From contig JAQFVV010006221.1 of the NCBI GenBank assembly GCA_028023455.1, positions 5,873,011-5,937,010 on the forward strand: 64,000 nucleotides of DNA. Direction: 5' to 3'. Below the pieces are notes generated by a model. The model had not been told where the DNA came from, made no database searches, and worked only from the letters and a program-made list of their open reading frames with translations. How positions within the stretch are numbered: position 1 is the first letter of the stretch; each line of letters begins with the position of its first letter. The stretch is from Epiperipatus broadwayi. Lineage: Eukaryota > Onychophora > Udeonychophora > Euonychophora > Peripatidae. Positions 37,565 to 49,149 of this stretch are shown piece by piece. The translations under genes were made by a program, and so were the position numbers.

Positions 37565-38090
37565 AAAACAGGCAAAACTCTCTAAATGTATTGCTACTCA
37601 GTGCAAGCCAGAGTAATCAATGGATACCAGAAGGTTTATGCATAAAATCCCCATCTAGTGCCTACTCATCCAATATCCCCAGACTAGTTTCTGGTTTGTG
37701 GCCTTTGTCAGTGAGCAGTCTTGGATCTGAGAGCACTGCACCTAGATCTTGGAATCTAATGCAACTCTCCAGCAGCCATCTTTTATTCTACTTAACTACA
37801 AAACTATGAGTTTTAAATTGAAAACACCATAATATTCTCAGTCCAAGCTCGTTAGCTTATATAGTCATATAGGTCTGAACTCAGTTTAGTACCTATACAT
37901 TTTGGTGTCTTTGGTTCTTTAATAACCATAGCCATCACTATCTTATTAGGCAGCATAAGCCAATAAACATCACATGATCACCATTTCCTATGCTTGCTCA
38001 TAACTGTTTTTAAAACAGGCAAAACTCTATACATATTGCCACTCAGTTATGAGCAAGCATAGAAAATGGTCATCATGTGATGATCATGTG
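37565..38090 (-). mobile_element. Hammerhead retroelement family 1, copy 5
   Basis: Minus-oriented unit with flanking 14 bp repeats ATATCAAGAGTTAA (37551-37564) and ATACCAGGAGTTAA (38091-38104), two mismatches. Beyond the full unit, AAAACAGGCAAAACTCT recurs at 38013 and a short inverted segment (ATGAGCAAGCATAG against CTATGCTTGCTCAT) closes the element, again a partial inverted unit. An 88-codon frame at 37543-37809 lies within it and is not a gene. Confidence 0.75.
37668..37726 (-). ncRNA. Hammerhead ribozyme, family 1 (copy 5, damaged)
   Basis: GAAA, ACTAGT and the C before the cut (37682) are present, but the core reads CTGACAA (37711-37705), changing the essential second G, and stem II is GGC-CACAA-ACC. 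Predicted inactive. Confidence 0.6.
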
Positions 38091-38104
38091 ATACCAGGAG
38101 TTAA

Positions 38105-39360
38105 TATATAAAAACATAATACTTGATTTCTAATATTAATTTTGTCATATAACAAGTTTTTAATTCCAATTTCAAAGTATGTTTTTTTAAATGAGGATAG
38201 TTTTTGATTGGATTCATGTTAGCAGAAAATCCCATAATTAAAACATGCATTTAAAGATAGTCTCCCTATCCATTAGGTTTCTCTGTATTTTTTAAATATA
38301 TGCATATATATTTTGAAAAATGATTTAAAGATCTAAAAAGAGACCAGAATTTTGGCCATACTTAGTTTATTTGAATGCATGTTAAATGCTCAATTCATGC
38401 ATGCAAATACTACAGAATTCATGAGGAATAAACTTTTTCACAATATTTTAATATTGGCACCAATCATATATGTAAATAATATCAAAAACAAAAGTGTCTA
38501 TAGAATTTTTTACAACTTTTAATTACATTTAAGACACTTAACAGCAGTTTAAATTCACATATGGACATGCTGTAAAATAAGACTGCAGTTACACATTTTA
38601 TTTTAAATTTTAGATAATAATATTTTCTTATTCCGTTGGTTAATATATAAACAATTTATTTTAAATAAAAACAAATCTTTATACAAATTTTACGAATAAA
38701 TTATCTGCATGCGTACACATAAAACTTATCCTGTGTTTGATAGATTATCTTGATATTCTTTGTATTTTTTTATACATGCATACACACATGTATCATAAAA
38801 AGGAAAGGATATAACTATTGCAATAATGATGGTATTAATGTCACTAAACAAAAGGCGGGGGGGGGGGTTGATAACGTGCAAATAAATATGAATTACAGAG
38901 TCATTTTAAGTCACGTTTATATGTAATTTTAACTAATATTAAGGCAAATGTTAACTACGTTTGAAAAATAATTTCATTATGGATCTGTCTTTATAATAAT
39001 TGTTAATATCATTAACATAATAATCAAAATTAGTAATAAGCTTTTTAATAATGTAAAAGGTTTATTAATTGATCATATTTTGAAAATTATTTAGTAAAAA
39101 GAATAATTTTCAAATTATTTATTACAAATTTACAGTATCTGACACCTAGCAGTATTCTATATATAGTTAATATATATGTATACACACACGCACGCACAGT
39201 TGTTTATAATCGTATAGAATTATTTTCAAAAATTATTCTGTTAAGTGAACTGTAAATAACTGGAGAGGATTAAGTGTTCTATTTGCTATATAAACTCAAT
39301 ATGACTACATTTTTAGGATTATTAGAAAAAATAATAACTAGAAAAATGAGCAAATACACA
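38105..39360. other. AT-rich stretch, no gene seen
   Basis: Includes a G11 run at 38857-38867. Nothing else recognised. Confidence 0.5.
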
Positions 39361-39384
39361 GTGTCCTTATGGAATGGTAACTGA

Positions 39385-39790
39385 TGTGATGTGATGCCCT
39401 GTGACCTCCGTATACGGAGTCAGCAATCTCTCACCAACTATGCCTAGAGAAACCTGTTAGCCACTTTGACTTCCCTTTCCATTCCCCACCCTAAGTTTTC
39501 CCATATTCTTCTCTATCCTGCTCCATCCCATTTCCACAACACATTCTTTGTCAACTCCGTGGCCTTTATATCTAAATCCCCCTTGTCTTGTCCCAAATCC
39601 AGCATAAAAACCAATAAGCCACTTTCTGTATAATCACTGTTTATATTTATTCTTCCACAACTTCATTATTTGTACCTTTTCTGTTTTCAGACATTTACAT
39701 TCAATTAACAGGTGTCTAATATATTTTATGCCTTCCTTACACAACTTGCAGACTAAATCATCCATATTTTTCCATTTATGTGTATATTCA
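39385..39790 (-). pseudogene. LINE 3-prime end, copy 2
   Basis: Same order as 18830-19235: GATGTGATGTGATGCCCTGT, CACCCTAAGTTTTCCC, CATCCCATTTCCACAAC and the codons for DDLVCKLCKEG and RHLLIECKC on the minus strand, with additional indels. The two copies differ enough to be old insertions. Both end beside the repeated ATCAC block. Confidence 0.6.
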
Positions 39791-39989
39791 CTGGTTCTCT
39801 CCAAGTTGCCAACAGGCCATCTCTAAATCAACACATGTGGATAATGACATAGTTTAGTTAGTCACCAGAAAAATTTTGAACTACTATTAGCTGGATCACA
39901 CATTACAATGTAAAAATATGATAGTATTTCACATTTTTTTAGAACACCTATGATGCAACAACATGCTACTTAAATGTTTAAAATGATTT

Positions 39990-40930
39990 AAACTATGTAT
40001 ATAAGTGAAGGTATGAGTTGCAAGAAAGTTTTCAAATGGTTTGCAAAATTTCATGTTGACAAGGAAAGCTTTGGAAATGGTGCATGATCAGGCAAATCAA
40101 AAACAAGTGTAAATAAAGAAAATTTGCAAAAAATTGGCAAAATTCTTTAAACAGATTGCTACTTATCTGCCAGACTTGTGAATTTACTTAAACACCATTC
40201 ATTACATTTTAAAGAAAATTTGAAAATGATGTGCTTTGTATCTTATTAATTGACAAATGACCAAAAAAGGTGCTAGCATTGAGCACTGCAGAGATATGCA
40301 AAAAACTATAACTGACTATCTGGAATTTTTATCAGATGTGCAAAAAACTACAACTGTCTGGAATTTTTGTTAAATGTATATAGGGTAATGAGATGTAGAA
40401 TTTTTGACTTGCAGCCATCAATCAAGTGATAGAATGCAGAATGGAACTTGCCAGAAGAAAGAAAAACAAAAAAAAATTGTTTATGGAAATCAAAACATTG
40501 CTCACTGATTTTTTAAATTTATTCTAAAAGCATTATTCATGATAAAATACATTCCTGAAGATCAGCCAATAAATGCTAATTGCATGTGGACCAAAATTTT
40601 GTCCAACTGATCTGAATATCGAGAGGAAATATCTTTATCGTTATTGAATGATAATGTGCTTTCCCATAATGAAAAAAGCATAATAGTCCTTGAGTGTCGA
40701 TGCTATTCCTCTGATTTAGCTTCCGTTGAATTTCGGCTTTTTCAAAAATTAAACTTGACTATGAAAGGAGCATATCCTAGTTTAATTCAGTTTTTTTCAA
40801 ATTTCAAATCATTCTTCATCCACCTTCAAGCACCAATTTATTGCCTATGTTTTTATATCTAGCTTAAATTTATTCTCTCTTACATATATTAATACTTGTA
40901 TGTAATTTGCTACTAATAAAGTTTAAGTTA
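39990..40930 (+). pseudogene. mariner transposase relic
   Basis: Plus-strand pieces in mariner order: SCKKVFKWFAKFHVDKESF with SGKSKTSVNKENLQKI (about 40015-40140) from the helix-turn-helix region; HYILKENLKMMCF (near 40195); SSDRMQNGTCQKK (near 40420); then after a gap NDNVLSHNEKSIIVLE and YSSDLASVEFRLFQKLN (40644-40800). The last block corresponds to the YSPDLAPxDF motif, where the final catalytic aspartate appears as glutamate. Multiple stops and shifts. I could not fix the inverted ends or the TA target. Confidence 0.75.
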
Positions 40931-40934
40931 AAAA

Positions 40935-41495
40935 AAAAAGTTTCTGCAGATAATTAATTCTATTGGAAAATTTCAAGAACTGCTTCAGTTTTACATTTAT
41001 TTCCAGCAGTGTATTGAATCACAAAAAGTCTATTTTGAATAATCAAAAATAAAAACAAAGCATAAATAATGCCTATGTTTTAATATACATCAGTCACTTT
41101 TTTTACTGGGTCACATTATGTAAAATAAAGTAACAATCAGTCTTATAGTAATAGCTATGACCTCAGTGTATAAACAAGTTAAAAAAGGGAAAATAATATA
41201 TATGTATATTTGAAATCACAATACACTTGATTCAATTTTTTCCTCCTGAAAATATGAAATTGGGTCAAGGCTAATTTTTGAGGTATCTGAACTCCCACAA
41301 CAGGATATTTAATCATCTTTAAATTTTATGATGGTAGAATAAATTGCTTTTGGAAAGCAGAAACAATGGAAAAGTATTATTAATGAATACAAGTGATATC
41401 GCTTGATTATAATCTTGTTTAAACTGTTCTTGTGTAGAGAAAAATACAGTTTAGTAACATTGTTGATATATTGTGCAGTTTAGTGCAATAGTAGA
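40935..41495. other. AT-rich stretch, no gene seen
   Basis: Nothing recognised between the mariner relic and RTE copy 2. Confidence 0.45.
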
Positions 41496-41499
41496 CTAC

Positions 41500-43970
41500 A
41501 GAAAATGGTAGACCAACATTGTGACGATTTGATGGTATAAGTGGCAAGATTAGTAATTCAACTTACAGGTGTTCAAAATGTTTTTGATCACACCACATGA
41601 CATTGTAAAGTTGATGTCGTACTCTTTAATGCTAGGATTGAACAATTATTAAAAGATGAATATGGGTAAATTTTGTTTATGGTGAGAGAAGCGTAAGACA
41701 TACATAAATCATAAGACCCATGGAAGAAGAAAAAAAAAAGAAAAATTGCATATTAATTTCTTTTTAATGAGAAAAATGTTTAATTGAAAGACATGGAGAC
41801 ATACAAATGAAGATATAACAAAATTGGATTATATTTTGGCTAATAGAAAGTGTGTGTTTTACAATAATAATGTTCTTAATATATTCAACATAAGAAATGA
41901 TTTGTGAGATTAAGATGTGCTAATTTGAAAAAATAGAGAGGTCAAAAAAATTAATAAAGTCAGTCTTAATGTTCAAAATCATTTCAAAAAATTTAAAATG
42001 AAGCTTGCTAATTATTTTAAATTATTGACAGATTTTTTTTTTAAAAAATTTAGATTTATTGATAATAGGTATATATAAAAGTTTTCTATGATAGTTATAA
42101 ATGTTTATATTGTTATAAATTATCTAAGAGTTTGTATAGATTGAGGCGAGATCCGATATGTTTGTTTAGTCAGATCATAGGTCAGAGAAAAATTAGTGTG
42201 TGTTTAGGACGTTTGAATTTATGTTTATACTTTAATCAGATATTTGGGTGTTTCTGTGTTCTGTTATACAGTTTACTAATCATTAGGATTTGAGTCATTT
42301 TGCAGGTAAGGTATTTTGAACAGTTTCCATGTATGTTCGTGTAAATACTTTGAGGAGAGCATTTTGTCTTTCTTTTGTAGTTTTGAAAGTGTTCCAAGGA
42401 AGAAAGAGTTTGCTTCTGGCTGGGGAATTATTGACAGATTTTGAAGATGCTTTAAACTTAAGTGAAATCAGTAAGAAGATAACTGATATTCTACTAAGAA
42501 CTCCTGAAAAAGTAGATGCTACCTAAAACCAATTCACCTATAAATTTTTAACTAAAACAAAAAATAACATGAGAAAAAGCAATATGATTACTATTTAAAA
42601 AGGAGCCACAGAGTCTGGAGTTCTGCAAAATGGTCTAAAAAAGAGTATCATTGATATAAGAAAATATAACTGTGAATTGACAGAAAAGCTATAGAAGAAA
42701 ATAAAAGGTTGGTATTGGAAGAAAAATTCTTTCATCAAGAAGAAAAGATGGAACTTTTTAAAAAGTGGGATAACATAAAATGTGTCGAAGAGTTCTGCTC
42801 AGAAGTATATAGTAATCTAGTGGCCATTTTGTTTTATTCTTTATGATTGGGAAATATCTTTAATGAAGAGATGAGGCATGAAATGAAATTTATGAAGAAA
42901 GGAGAAGCTCCAGGAAGTAATGGAATTATCAACATCTTAAAAGAAGCTGATGAAGAAATAGAAATGTTCACATAACTAAATGCAAATATCTAAATGATTC
43001 ATCATGAAGGGAAAAGCCCCAGGAAAAGGTGAAATTATTATTAAAGAAGTTGGTAAAAAAATAGAAAAAATTGTTAACAAAATTTTATAGCAAATGTCTA
43101 AAAAATAAAGATGTAGCAGATAATTGGAAGAATACAATACTAATATTGATATTTAAGAAAAATGACAAGGAAAATATTAGAAATTATAGATCTTGGAGTC
43201 TTGTATCAGTTCTATAAAATCTTTATTAAGATAATTACAATTTGTTTACAGCAAATTTAAGTTTTGAATCAAGCTGAATTTGAATGTAGTTTTAGATTAG
43301 TGAATCATATCAAAGTAAAGATAAATTTTAGAAAGGACCATTGAATATGAGTTGCCATTATGTTTTGGATTTATAGATTATGAAAAGATATTTGATTCTA
43401 TAAGTATTTCTACAGTGATTAAAGCTTGAATCATCAAGATGTAGACCCAAGATATTGTCATATTTTGAAGACTATTTATCAAAATATAACACCAATGATT
43501 AGAGTTAATGTTAATGCTATAAAAATTAACATGTTAAGCTATGGGAGTAAAAATAAATAGAGATTATTTAAATCATCTAGAGATTGCAGATGATATGGTT
43601 ATTTTCGCAAATAATGCTTTAAAGTGTCAGAAATGTTGAGAGTTATTAGCTGAAAATAAAAGTATAATATTCAATGGATTTTCTTAAAAGAAGAAAATAA
43701 AAATTGGCCATAATGAATGAGAAGAAATTAACTACAGATATCTTGCTCACATTATTAACAGAAATAGAAACATAATGGACAAAATTAAACAGAGAATTAA
43801 ATTTGGATGGACTGGATGTGATAGAAGTAACTTAGTATTAAGAGGAATATGTGTACATTTTTGATAAGAAAGGTTTTTAATTTGTTTATGGATGCAAGAC
43901 TTGGACACTATCTAATAGTTCAGCAAAAAGACTATTTAAGGTTTTTTCCTTTTCTAAATACATATTAAAT
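41500..43970 (+). pseudogene. RTE-type LINE relic, copy 2 (endonuclease to C-terminus)
   Basis: Longest of the three RTE copies. Plus-strand pieces: KTWRHTNEDITKLDYILANR and NVLNIFNIRND near 41790-41910, the end of the AP-type endonuclease (usually IDYI...SDH); a linker broken by a retrocopy insertion (42037-42425); NLSEISKKITDILLRTPEKV (42460-42520); NEEMRHEMKFMKKGEAPGSN near 42855; FIDYEKIFDSISISTVIKA (palm motif A) near 43370; GVKINRDYLNHLEIADDMVI (catalytic box, ADD) near 43545; RNIMDKIKQRIKFGW near 43760 and YGCKTWTLSN near 43885. Many stops and shifts. A piece near 43005 duplicates the KGKAPG block, perhaps a rearrangement. Confidence 0.75.
42037..42425 (-). pseudogene. Processed retrocopy of an unknown polyadenylated transcript
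   Basis: Inserted in RTE copy 2 with a perfect 17 bp target duplication AATTATTGACAGATTTT at 42020-42036 and 42426-42442. On the minus strand it ends in an A run (from 42042 down), with AATAAA at 42060-42055, about 13 bases upstream of the A run: the signature of a reverse-transcribed mRNA. Its 5-prime part is open from the insertion point (42425) for 49 codons to a TAG at 42278-42276, beginning PQPEANSFFLGTLSKLQKKD and containing MLSSKYLHEHTWKLF; about 230 bases of 3-prime UTR follow. The source gene is not recognised. It is probably 5-prime truncated and intronless. A plus-strand frame at 42329-42526 spans the junction by chance. Confidence 0.75.
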
Positions 43971-43974
43971 ACTT

Positions 43975-45535
43975 GGAGAGAATTAAATTATATATTCATA
44001 ATTTAAATATTTTTTTATTTTTATAAAATATATGATAGTATTTTAATCCCATTTATTAAGTCAATCTCTAATGAAATATTTCCAACATCTAATTAAATTA
44101 AAAACGTAATCACTATTTTTAAAATTGGAAAAAAAGAATAAAAGAAAATTTTACAATAAATGGTGTCATTGATAATTGTTTTCTATTGTGAATTATATCA
44201 GGTGCTCTACCCTCCTGCTGACCCTAAGCTTAGAATTGCAGTACAATATGATTTGTCATCTATTAATATAACTTTTTTAAAAAAAAAAAATCCTATCTTG
44301 ATATAAGATAAACTTGCATGTCCAGCTGTCTTTGTCCCTACCTGTAACAGCTTCCACTAGAGATTGTTAATTAACTTGTGAGTCATAAGGTTGAAATATT
44401 ATAGTTCATCATAGATCATGCTAATCAGTGATAGAATTTAACATACTGCTATATCCCCTCTCCCCCATTAAAATTTTCATCTGACTAAGTTCACCCCCAA
44501 AAACCTTTAAATGTTATTCTAATGGAATGAATGCTTGCACATTTGGGACAACAATGGATGTCAAATGGGTGAAATATTTTTGGATAGCTGATACCTTAAT
44601 GATGGGCCAATTATTTCCATGTTCTGAGCAAACAGAAAAGACATAAATTTTACCTTGACAACAAGACTACATTTATTACAAATGGTAATCTCATGAAATC
44701 ATTAAAAATCAAAGCATTCAAATCAGTCAGACTGTAAACTGGGAAAAGTTTTAATAGATCCCAGCTGTCTTTATTTGGATATCTTTTATTATTTATAGTA
44801 TATGTTTAATTATTGTATACGAAAATGTAGTGTACTTTTTATTATAATTCTTTACATATACATATATAATCATCAATATATATATGCTATTTAAATGTGT
44901 GTGTATATACATATACAACATTCCGTTTTTATTATTATATGCAATCAAACTTTGTTGTGTGAACTAATAAACAGAAGTATTATTCATTATTTCTGAATGT
45001 CTGTTGTAAACAGAGCTGAAAGAACTAAAAAACAGATTGTAGAAAATGCTTTTATCCGTGGTTGAAATACGTTGATGGAATGCATTTAACTGTTATGAAA
45101 TGTTAACAGTTAAATATTGCTGAAAGAAGTAAAAAATGCGCATCGAAAAAGATAAATTGAAATACATTGATGGAATGCATTTAATCATTATGAAATGCGA
45201 ATAATATCAATTAATATATATATTTATTATTATTTTCTTTTTAGAAATAAGGCTATTTATTATTGTTTAATATGATATATTTCTATAAACAATAAAAGCA
45301 AAAATTATGGTATTTTTAAAAATTGTAGCAAATTTCCAACATAAAAAATAAATAAATCACAGAATACTTTAAAACAGTCACTGTAAATTAGAATTACTTT
45401 CAGGCTATATAATATTTTAAAACTTAATGAGTATTGCTCTTACTATAGTTGCTTGATTCTGTGATTTTTAAAACCTTTGATTATTCGAAAAAATAATAAC
45501 TAAAAGGGCTAGATATTCATGTATTAATTAAAATT
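43975..45535. other. AT-rich stretch, no gene seen
   Basis: 44200-44780 is less AT-rich than its surroundings but shows no motif I can name. Confidence 0.4.
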
Positions 45536-45692
45536 TTATAACATTTATATATCACATGATCACATTTCCTATACTAGCACATTGTTGATAAACAGAGCAA
45601 AACTCTCCATACAGTATTGCCACCTGTGCTAAACAGAGTAATCAATGGATGCCAGAAGGCTTGTGCATAAAATCCCTATCTAATGCCTACTC

Positions 45693-45751
45693 ATCCAATA
45701 TCCCCAGACTAGTTTCTGGCTTGTGGCCTTCGTCAGTGAGGAGCTTTGGAT
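45693..45751 (-). ncRNA. Hammerhead ribozyme, family 1 (copy 6, left)
   Basis: CTGACGA (45736-45730), stem II GGC-CACAA-GCC, GAAA, ACTAGT, C at 45707 before the cut. Stem I complete, with AGC instead of GGC in its internal loop strand. Core fully intact. Confidence 0.75.
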
Positions 45752-45796
45752 CTGAGGGTTGCATTAGATCCTAAGATCTAGATGCAGTGCTCTCAG

Positions 45797-45855
45797 ATCC
45801 AAAGCTCCTCACTGACGAAGGCCACAAGCCAGAAACTAGTCTGGGGATATTGGAT
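45797..45855 (+). ncRNA. Hammerhead ribozyme, family 1 (copy 6, right)
   Basis: Mirror image of the left motif: CTGACGA at 45812-45818, stem II GGC-CACAA-GCC, GAAA, ACTAGT, expected cut at 45841/45842. The two motifs are exact complements over the ribozyme, so transcripts of either strand contain one; a full read-through RNA would instead fold into a long hairpin. Confidence 0.75.
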
Positions 45856-45974
45856 GAGTAGGCATTAGATAGGGATTTTATGCACAAGCCTTCTGACATC
45901 CATTGATTACTCTGTTTAGCACAGGTGGCAATACTGTATGGAGAGTTTTGCTCTGTTTAACATTTATATATATT

Positions 45975-46855
45975 ATATGCTTTTATGGCAGCAGTCTTTT
46001 TTTTTTTTATGTCACACAGACGTAATGCAGATGCGTTACGTTCTTGCCATTTTAGGGAAACTCTCAAGTACAAAGATAATGATGACTGCCATTTGTTAAA
46101 AAATAAAACCAATTGTTAGTTCTGGGGGAAAAAATTATATGTTGAAGCTGACTAGACATTCAGTAAGAACAAATATTCCATTTGTGAAATTATCAAATAG
46201 AAAAAAGGAAATCATGCCGAGATTGCTTATGCTTGCATCATATACATCTACAATATGGTGATGATTAAAAAGGCATTGAATGGTAGACAGTTATATAATA
46301 CATGAGATAATGTTGATCCTATACTAATGTCATGCAGTGATATTGGTGAGAGGAGAAATGATTCTCTTTAAATCAATCCTTTATCTGTATTAATATTAAT
46401 TTTGATAGATGTTTTTTTTTTGTCCAGAATCATCTTATTCCATACTGAAAAGTATTTTTCTTCTTTGTAGTGACAAAAAGGTTATTAACATATTTGTTTC
46501 TTTATATCATCTGAATTATAAACACTTAATTCATATCTTAATCATGACAAATCATAAATAAGCATTAAACTTCCAAAAGTGTTTTCAGGGAATTTTATGC
46601 CATGATTTTGCAAAATTTTTGGGTTAATCAATTTGAAAAGAAAATTTGACATGGCTTTAAACCATTAGTCTATTTGTATGAAAAGATTATCTAAAATTTC
46701 AAAAAAAAGTCTTTTAAAATTGATTTTGGATATATTTTCAACTTTAAGGTATTTTTTTGAAGAACATTTCATTAGACTTATACCAGTAATTTTCAAAGAG
46801 AACATACTTATAAATAATCGTTTTTTAAGCTTTTTTATATACAATATTTAATATC
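45975..46855. other. AT-rich stretch, no gene seen
   Basis: Could contain the C-terminal remains of the hAT relic at 47265-48060, but nothing definite. Confidence 0.4.
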
Positions 46856-46859
46856 ATTA

Positions 46860-47103
46860 ATTTTAAATCACTAAACATCACATGATCACCATCTCTTATA
46901 CTAGCACATAATTGTTATTAAACAAGGCCAAACTCTCCTTACAGTAGTGCTACCCTGTGCCAACCAGAGTAATCAATGGATGCCAGAAGGCTTGTGCATA
47001 AAATCCCTATCTATTACCTACTCATCCAATATCCCCAGACTAGTTTCTGGCTTATGGCCTTCGTCAGTGAGCAGCCTTGGATCTGAGAGCACTGCACCTA
47101 GAC
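46860..47103 (-). mobile_element. Hammerhead retroelement family 1, copy 7 (truncated)
   Basis: CACTAAACATCACATGATCA starts the copy, as in copies 2 and 8; it runs through the end arm and the ribozyme (47024-47082) and stops at GCACTGCACCTAGA. Beyond it begins another dispersed repeat shared with 27665-27780 (ATGCACTTAGCATCAAGTTA). Confidence 0.7.
47024..47082 (-). ncRNA. Hammerhead ribozyme, family 1 (copy 7)
   Basis: CTGACGA (47067-47061), stem II GGC-CATAA-GCC, GAAA, ACTAGT, C at 47038 before the cut. Core intact; one mismatch in stem I (CTGCTCA for CTCCTCA). Confidence 0.7.
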
Positions 47104-47264
47104 AGCTGTGATTATGGTGAGCTTCACCAAAAATGCACTTAGCATCAAGTTATAAAGAAGAAAGAAACCACTTCATTCCACAGACAAACAAATGTTTGCA
47201 AATTTGAATTAGTAAAATACTGTTCAAAACATCATTCAAAGAAAAAATATAAGAAAAAATAGAC

Positions 47265-48060
47265 AGAATAAAACAACAGTTGAAATCATTTAAATTTTTT
47301 AACTGAAAGCTTCTGTGTTCCATTTGTCAGGATTTTGTAAAATCATTTCATCATTGTTAGCAAATCTTGCCAGCTTGAATTCAAAAAGCATTTTAATAAT
47401 TCTTCCATTATATGCCTTTCTTTATCTAGTTTATTAGAACATTTTGTAGAAAAAGAATATTAAACTACCAATTGTTTTTAAGATAATTTATATTCTTTGA
47501 TTTGTGATTTTTCAAGTTTTGAGACAAAGCAAAATTTAATATATGATTAGCACTGTGATGAATAAAAAAGAGGTTCTGAATATTGTTGCTTTTTATTTGT
47601 TTGAAGTCCTGACAATGTCTAGAGATTACAACTGCACCTTTACAGATTTTTGCCATTACTTTTTTTTATAATCATATTTTATTAATGATTAAAATACAGT
47701 TGAGACTGTTCCATTATAGCTAATATCTTTAATTTCAGTAATTCATTCATAAACTTTTTCATTTAAATAATATCTAATCACAATTAATAACTGTGAACTA
47801 TTTTACAATCAGTAGTTCCATCAAATAATATCGTCACAAACAAAGCATATTTTATGTCATTGTGAATATAATGAAGAACGTTTATGACAGAAACTATTAA
47901 ATTCTTCTGTATTCGATTTATAAGTTCCTAAAATATGCTTGCAGAATTTAAGTGACATGATAATAGCTTATCATAATTACTTAACAAATGCATAGTATCA
48001 ACATCATTGCCTTTGCTAAAAGAATGATAATCTTCTCCATGAGTACGGAATGCTAATTTA
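47265..48060 (-). pseudogene. hAT transposase relic (DUF4371-like)
   Basis: Minus-strand pieces, in order: LAFRTHGEDYHSFSKGNDVD and LLSNYDKLLSCHLNSASI (48060-47930), HNDIKYALFVTILFDGTTDC (near 47850, with the first catalytic aspartate region, usually IADETTD), then MAKICKGAVVISRHCQDFKQ and FFIHHSANHILNFALSQNLK (47656-47465), the second catalytic block and the HCxAHxLNL motif. Stops between the blocks and loss of the C-terminus make it a relic. It differs from the element at 32834, so it is a separate hAT lineage. Confidence 0.7.
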
Positions 48061-48064
48061 TATA

Positions 48065-48655
48065 TTCCTAAATAACATATTACCATAAGTAAACATTTCA
48101 ATTGTTTGGATTTTTTATTTATTTATTGTGAACTGAAATACGTATAGATATTTGTGTATGTATTGCATGTTCAATATGAACCAAAGTGAATATTCTAAAT
48201 GAAGCCATCACTTCATGTTTTCTTTGAGCTTTAAACAAATTATTTAAGTAATTAAAACCAACTAAATTTCATGTTTTTATTTTATTTATTTAGAACAGTA
48301 TGGTATCATAATAATTCGTATTTAATTACTAAGTAGAGGTTTTAATTTTCATATTTAAATTTGTCATTTAATCATTTTAGTTTTTCTGTTTTTATTAATA
48401 AAATGAAGAAATCAAAACTTTATCAATAAAGAATCAGTTATGCAAGATTTAATTGATAATTTATTTTGAATTTACCATGGCTCCAATATGAAGTGAGGAG
48501 TAGATTGAAATATTTCACTATACTACATAATAAATTTTATATTATATTGATTTACTTTTCTTACACAATTGTTATTGATATAAGTACTAGGAACATTGAA
48601 TAAGAAAAGCTTATGAATAGAAGTTTCATTATAGTATGGCTAAGCAGCTTTCGAT
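48065..48655. other. AT-rich stretch, possibly N-terminal remains of the hAT relic
   Basis: No motif clear enough to call. Confidence 0.3.
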
Positions 48656-48664
48656 ATCTTAATC

Positions 48665-49138
48665 CAGGAGTGGGAAAATAGTGCCCCAAAGGCCACATGT
48701 GGCCCACCAAGACAATCAGAAAAATCTGTCTTGAACTGAGATTTCCTTCCCGTGCGTGACCAAAGATTCATCTCATATTTTCCACTAGGATGGCCACATC
48801 AATACACATGCACAATGTAGATAACAATGTGCAGTGCTTTTCTAGTTGATCTGGTTAATTTTAATTTTGTATTTGCATTAGCAAATATATACATTTCCGA
48901 CTTTAGTGAAATCATGAACCCTCCAAAAAGATGTAAAATCGGTGATGAATGCTGTGTGTTTAATGAAGAATGGACAAACAAATATTTCTTTGGTAATACA
49001 GAGAATAAAGCAGTATGCTTATTGTGTGATGAAAAAATTGTGCGGCCCTCCACTAACATTCGCTGCCACAAAGTGGCCCCCAATGTGGCTCTCTGCCAAC
49101 CTCTGTGGCCCCCAAGCCAAAACAATTGCCCACCTCTG
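48665..49138 (+). mobile_element. Deleted hAT element, 474 bp
   Basis: Perfect 8 bp target duplication TCTTAATC at 48657-48664 and 49139-49146. Inverted ends CAGGAGTGGGAAAATA and, on the minus strand, CAGAGGTGGGCAATTG. It keeps the start of a transposase frame: ATG at 48914, then NEEWTNKYFFGNTENKAVCL and LCDEK, the N-terminal zinc-finger (C-x2-C) of hAT proteins related to GTF2IRD2/SCAND3. The frame then runs straight into the right end near 49070, so all the rest was deleted. A minus-strand frame over it is a shadow. Confidence 0.9.
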
Positions 49139-49149
49139 TCTTAATCTGT

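Larger units (their letters stand above)
45553..45958. mobile_element. Hammerhead retroelement family 1, copy 6 (two intact ribozymes head to head)
   Basis: Perfect 13 bp target duplication AACATTTATATAT at 45540-45552 and 45959-45971. The 406 bp insert is two units in inverted, head-to-head orientation sharing a centre near GGATCTGAGGGTTGCATTAG; each side carries a complete ribozyme (45693-45751 minus, 45797-45855 plus). The ends are the family end arm (CAGAGCAAAACTCTCC and complement). The high agreement of the arms suggests this is the youngest family 1 copy here. Confidence 0.85.

Noticed and set aside
37543-37809. 88-codon plus-strand frame
   Set aside because: Lies within a non-coding family 1 hammerhead element on the opposite strand; other copies do not keep the frame.
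42329-42526. 65-codon plus-strand frame
   Set aside because: Spans the junction between a minus-strand retrocopy and the RTE linker; only its second half is real RTE sequence.
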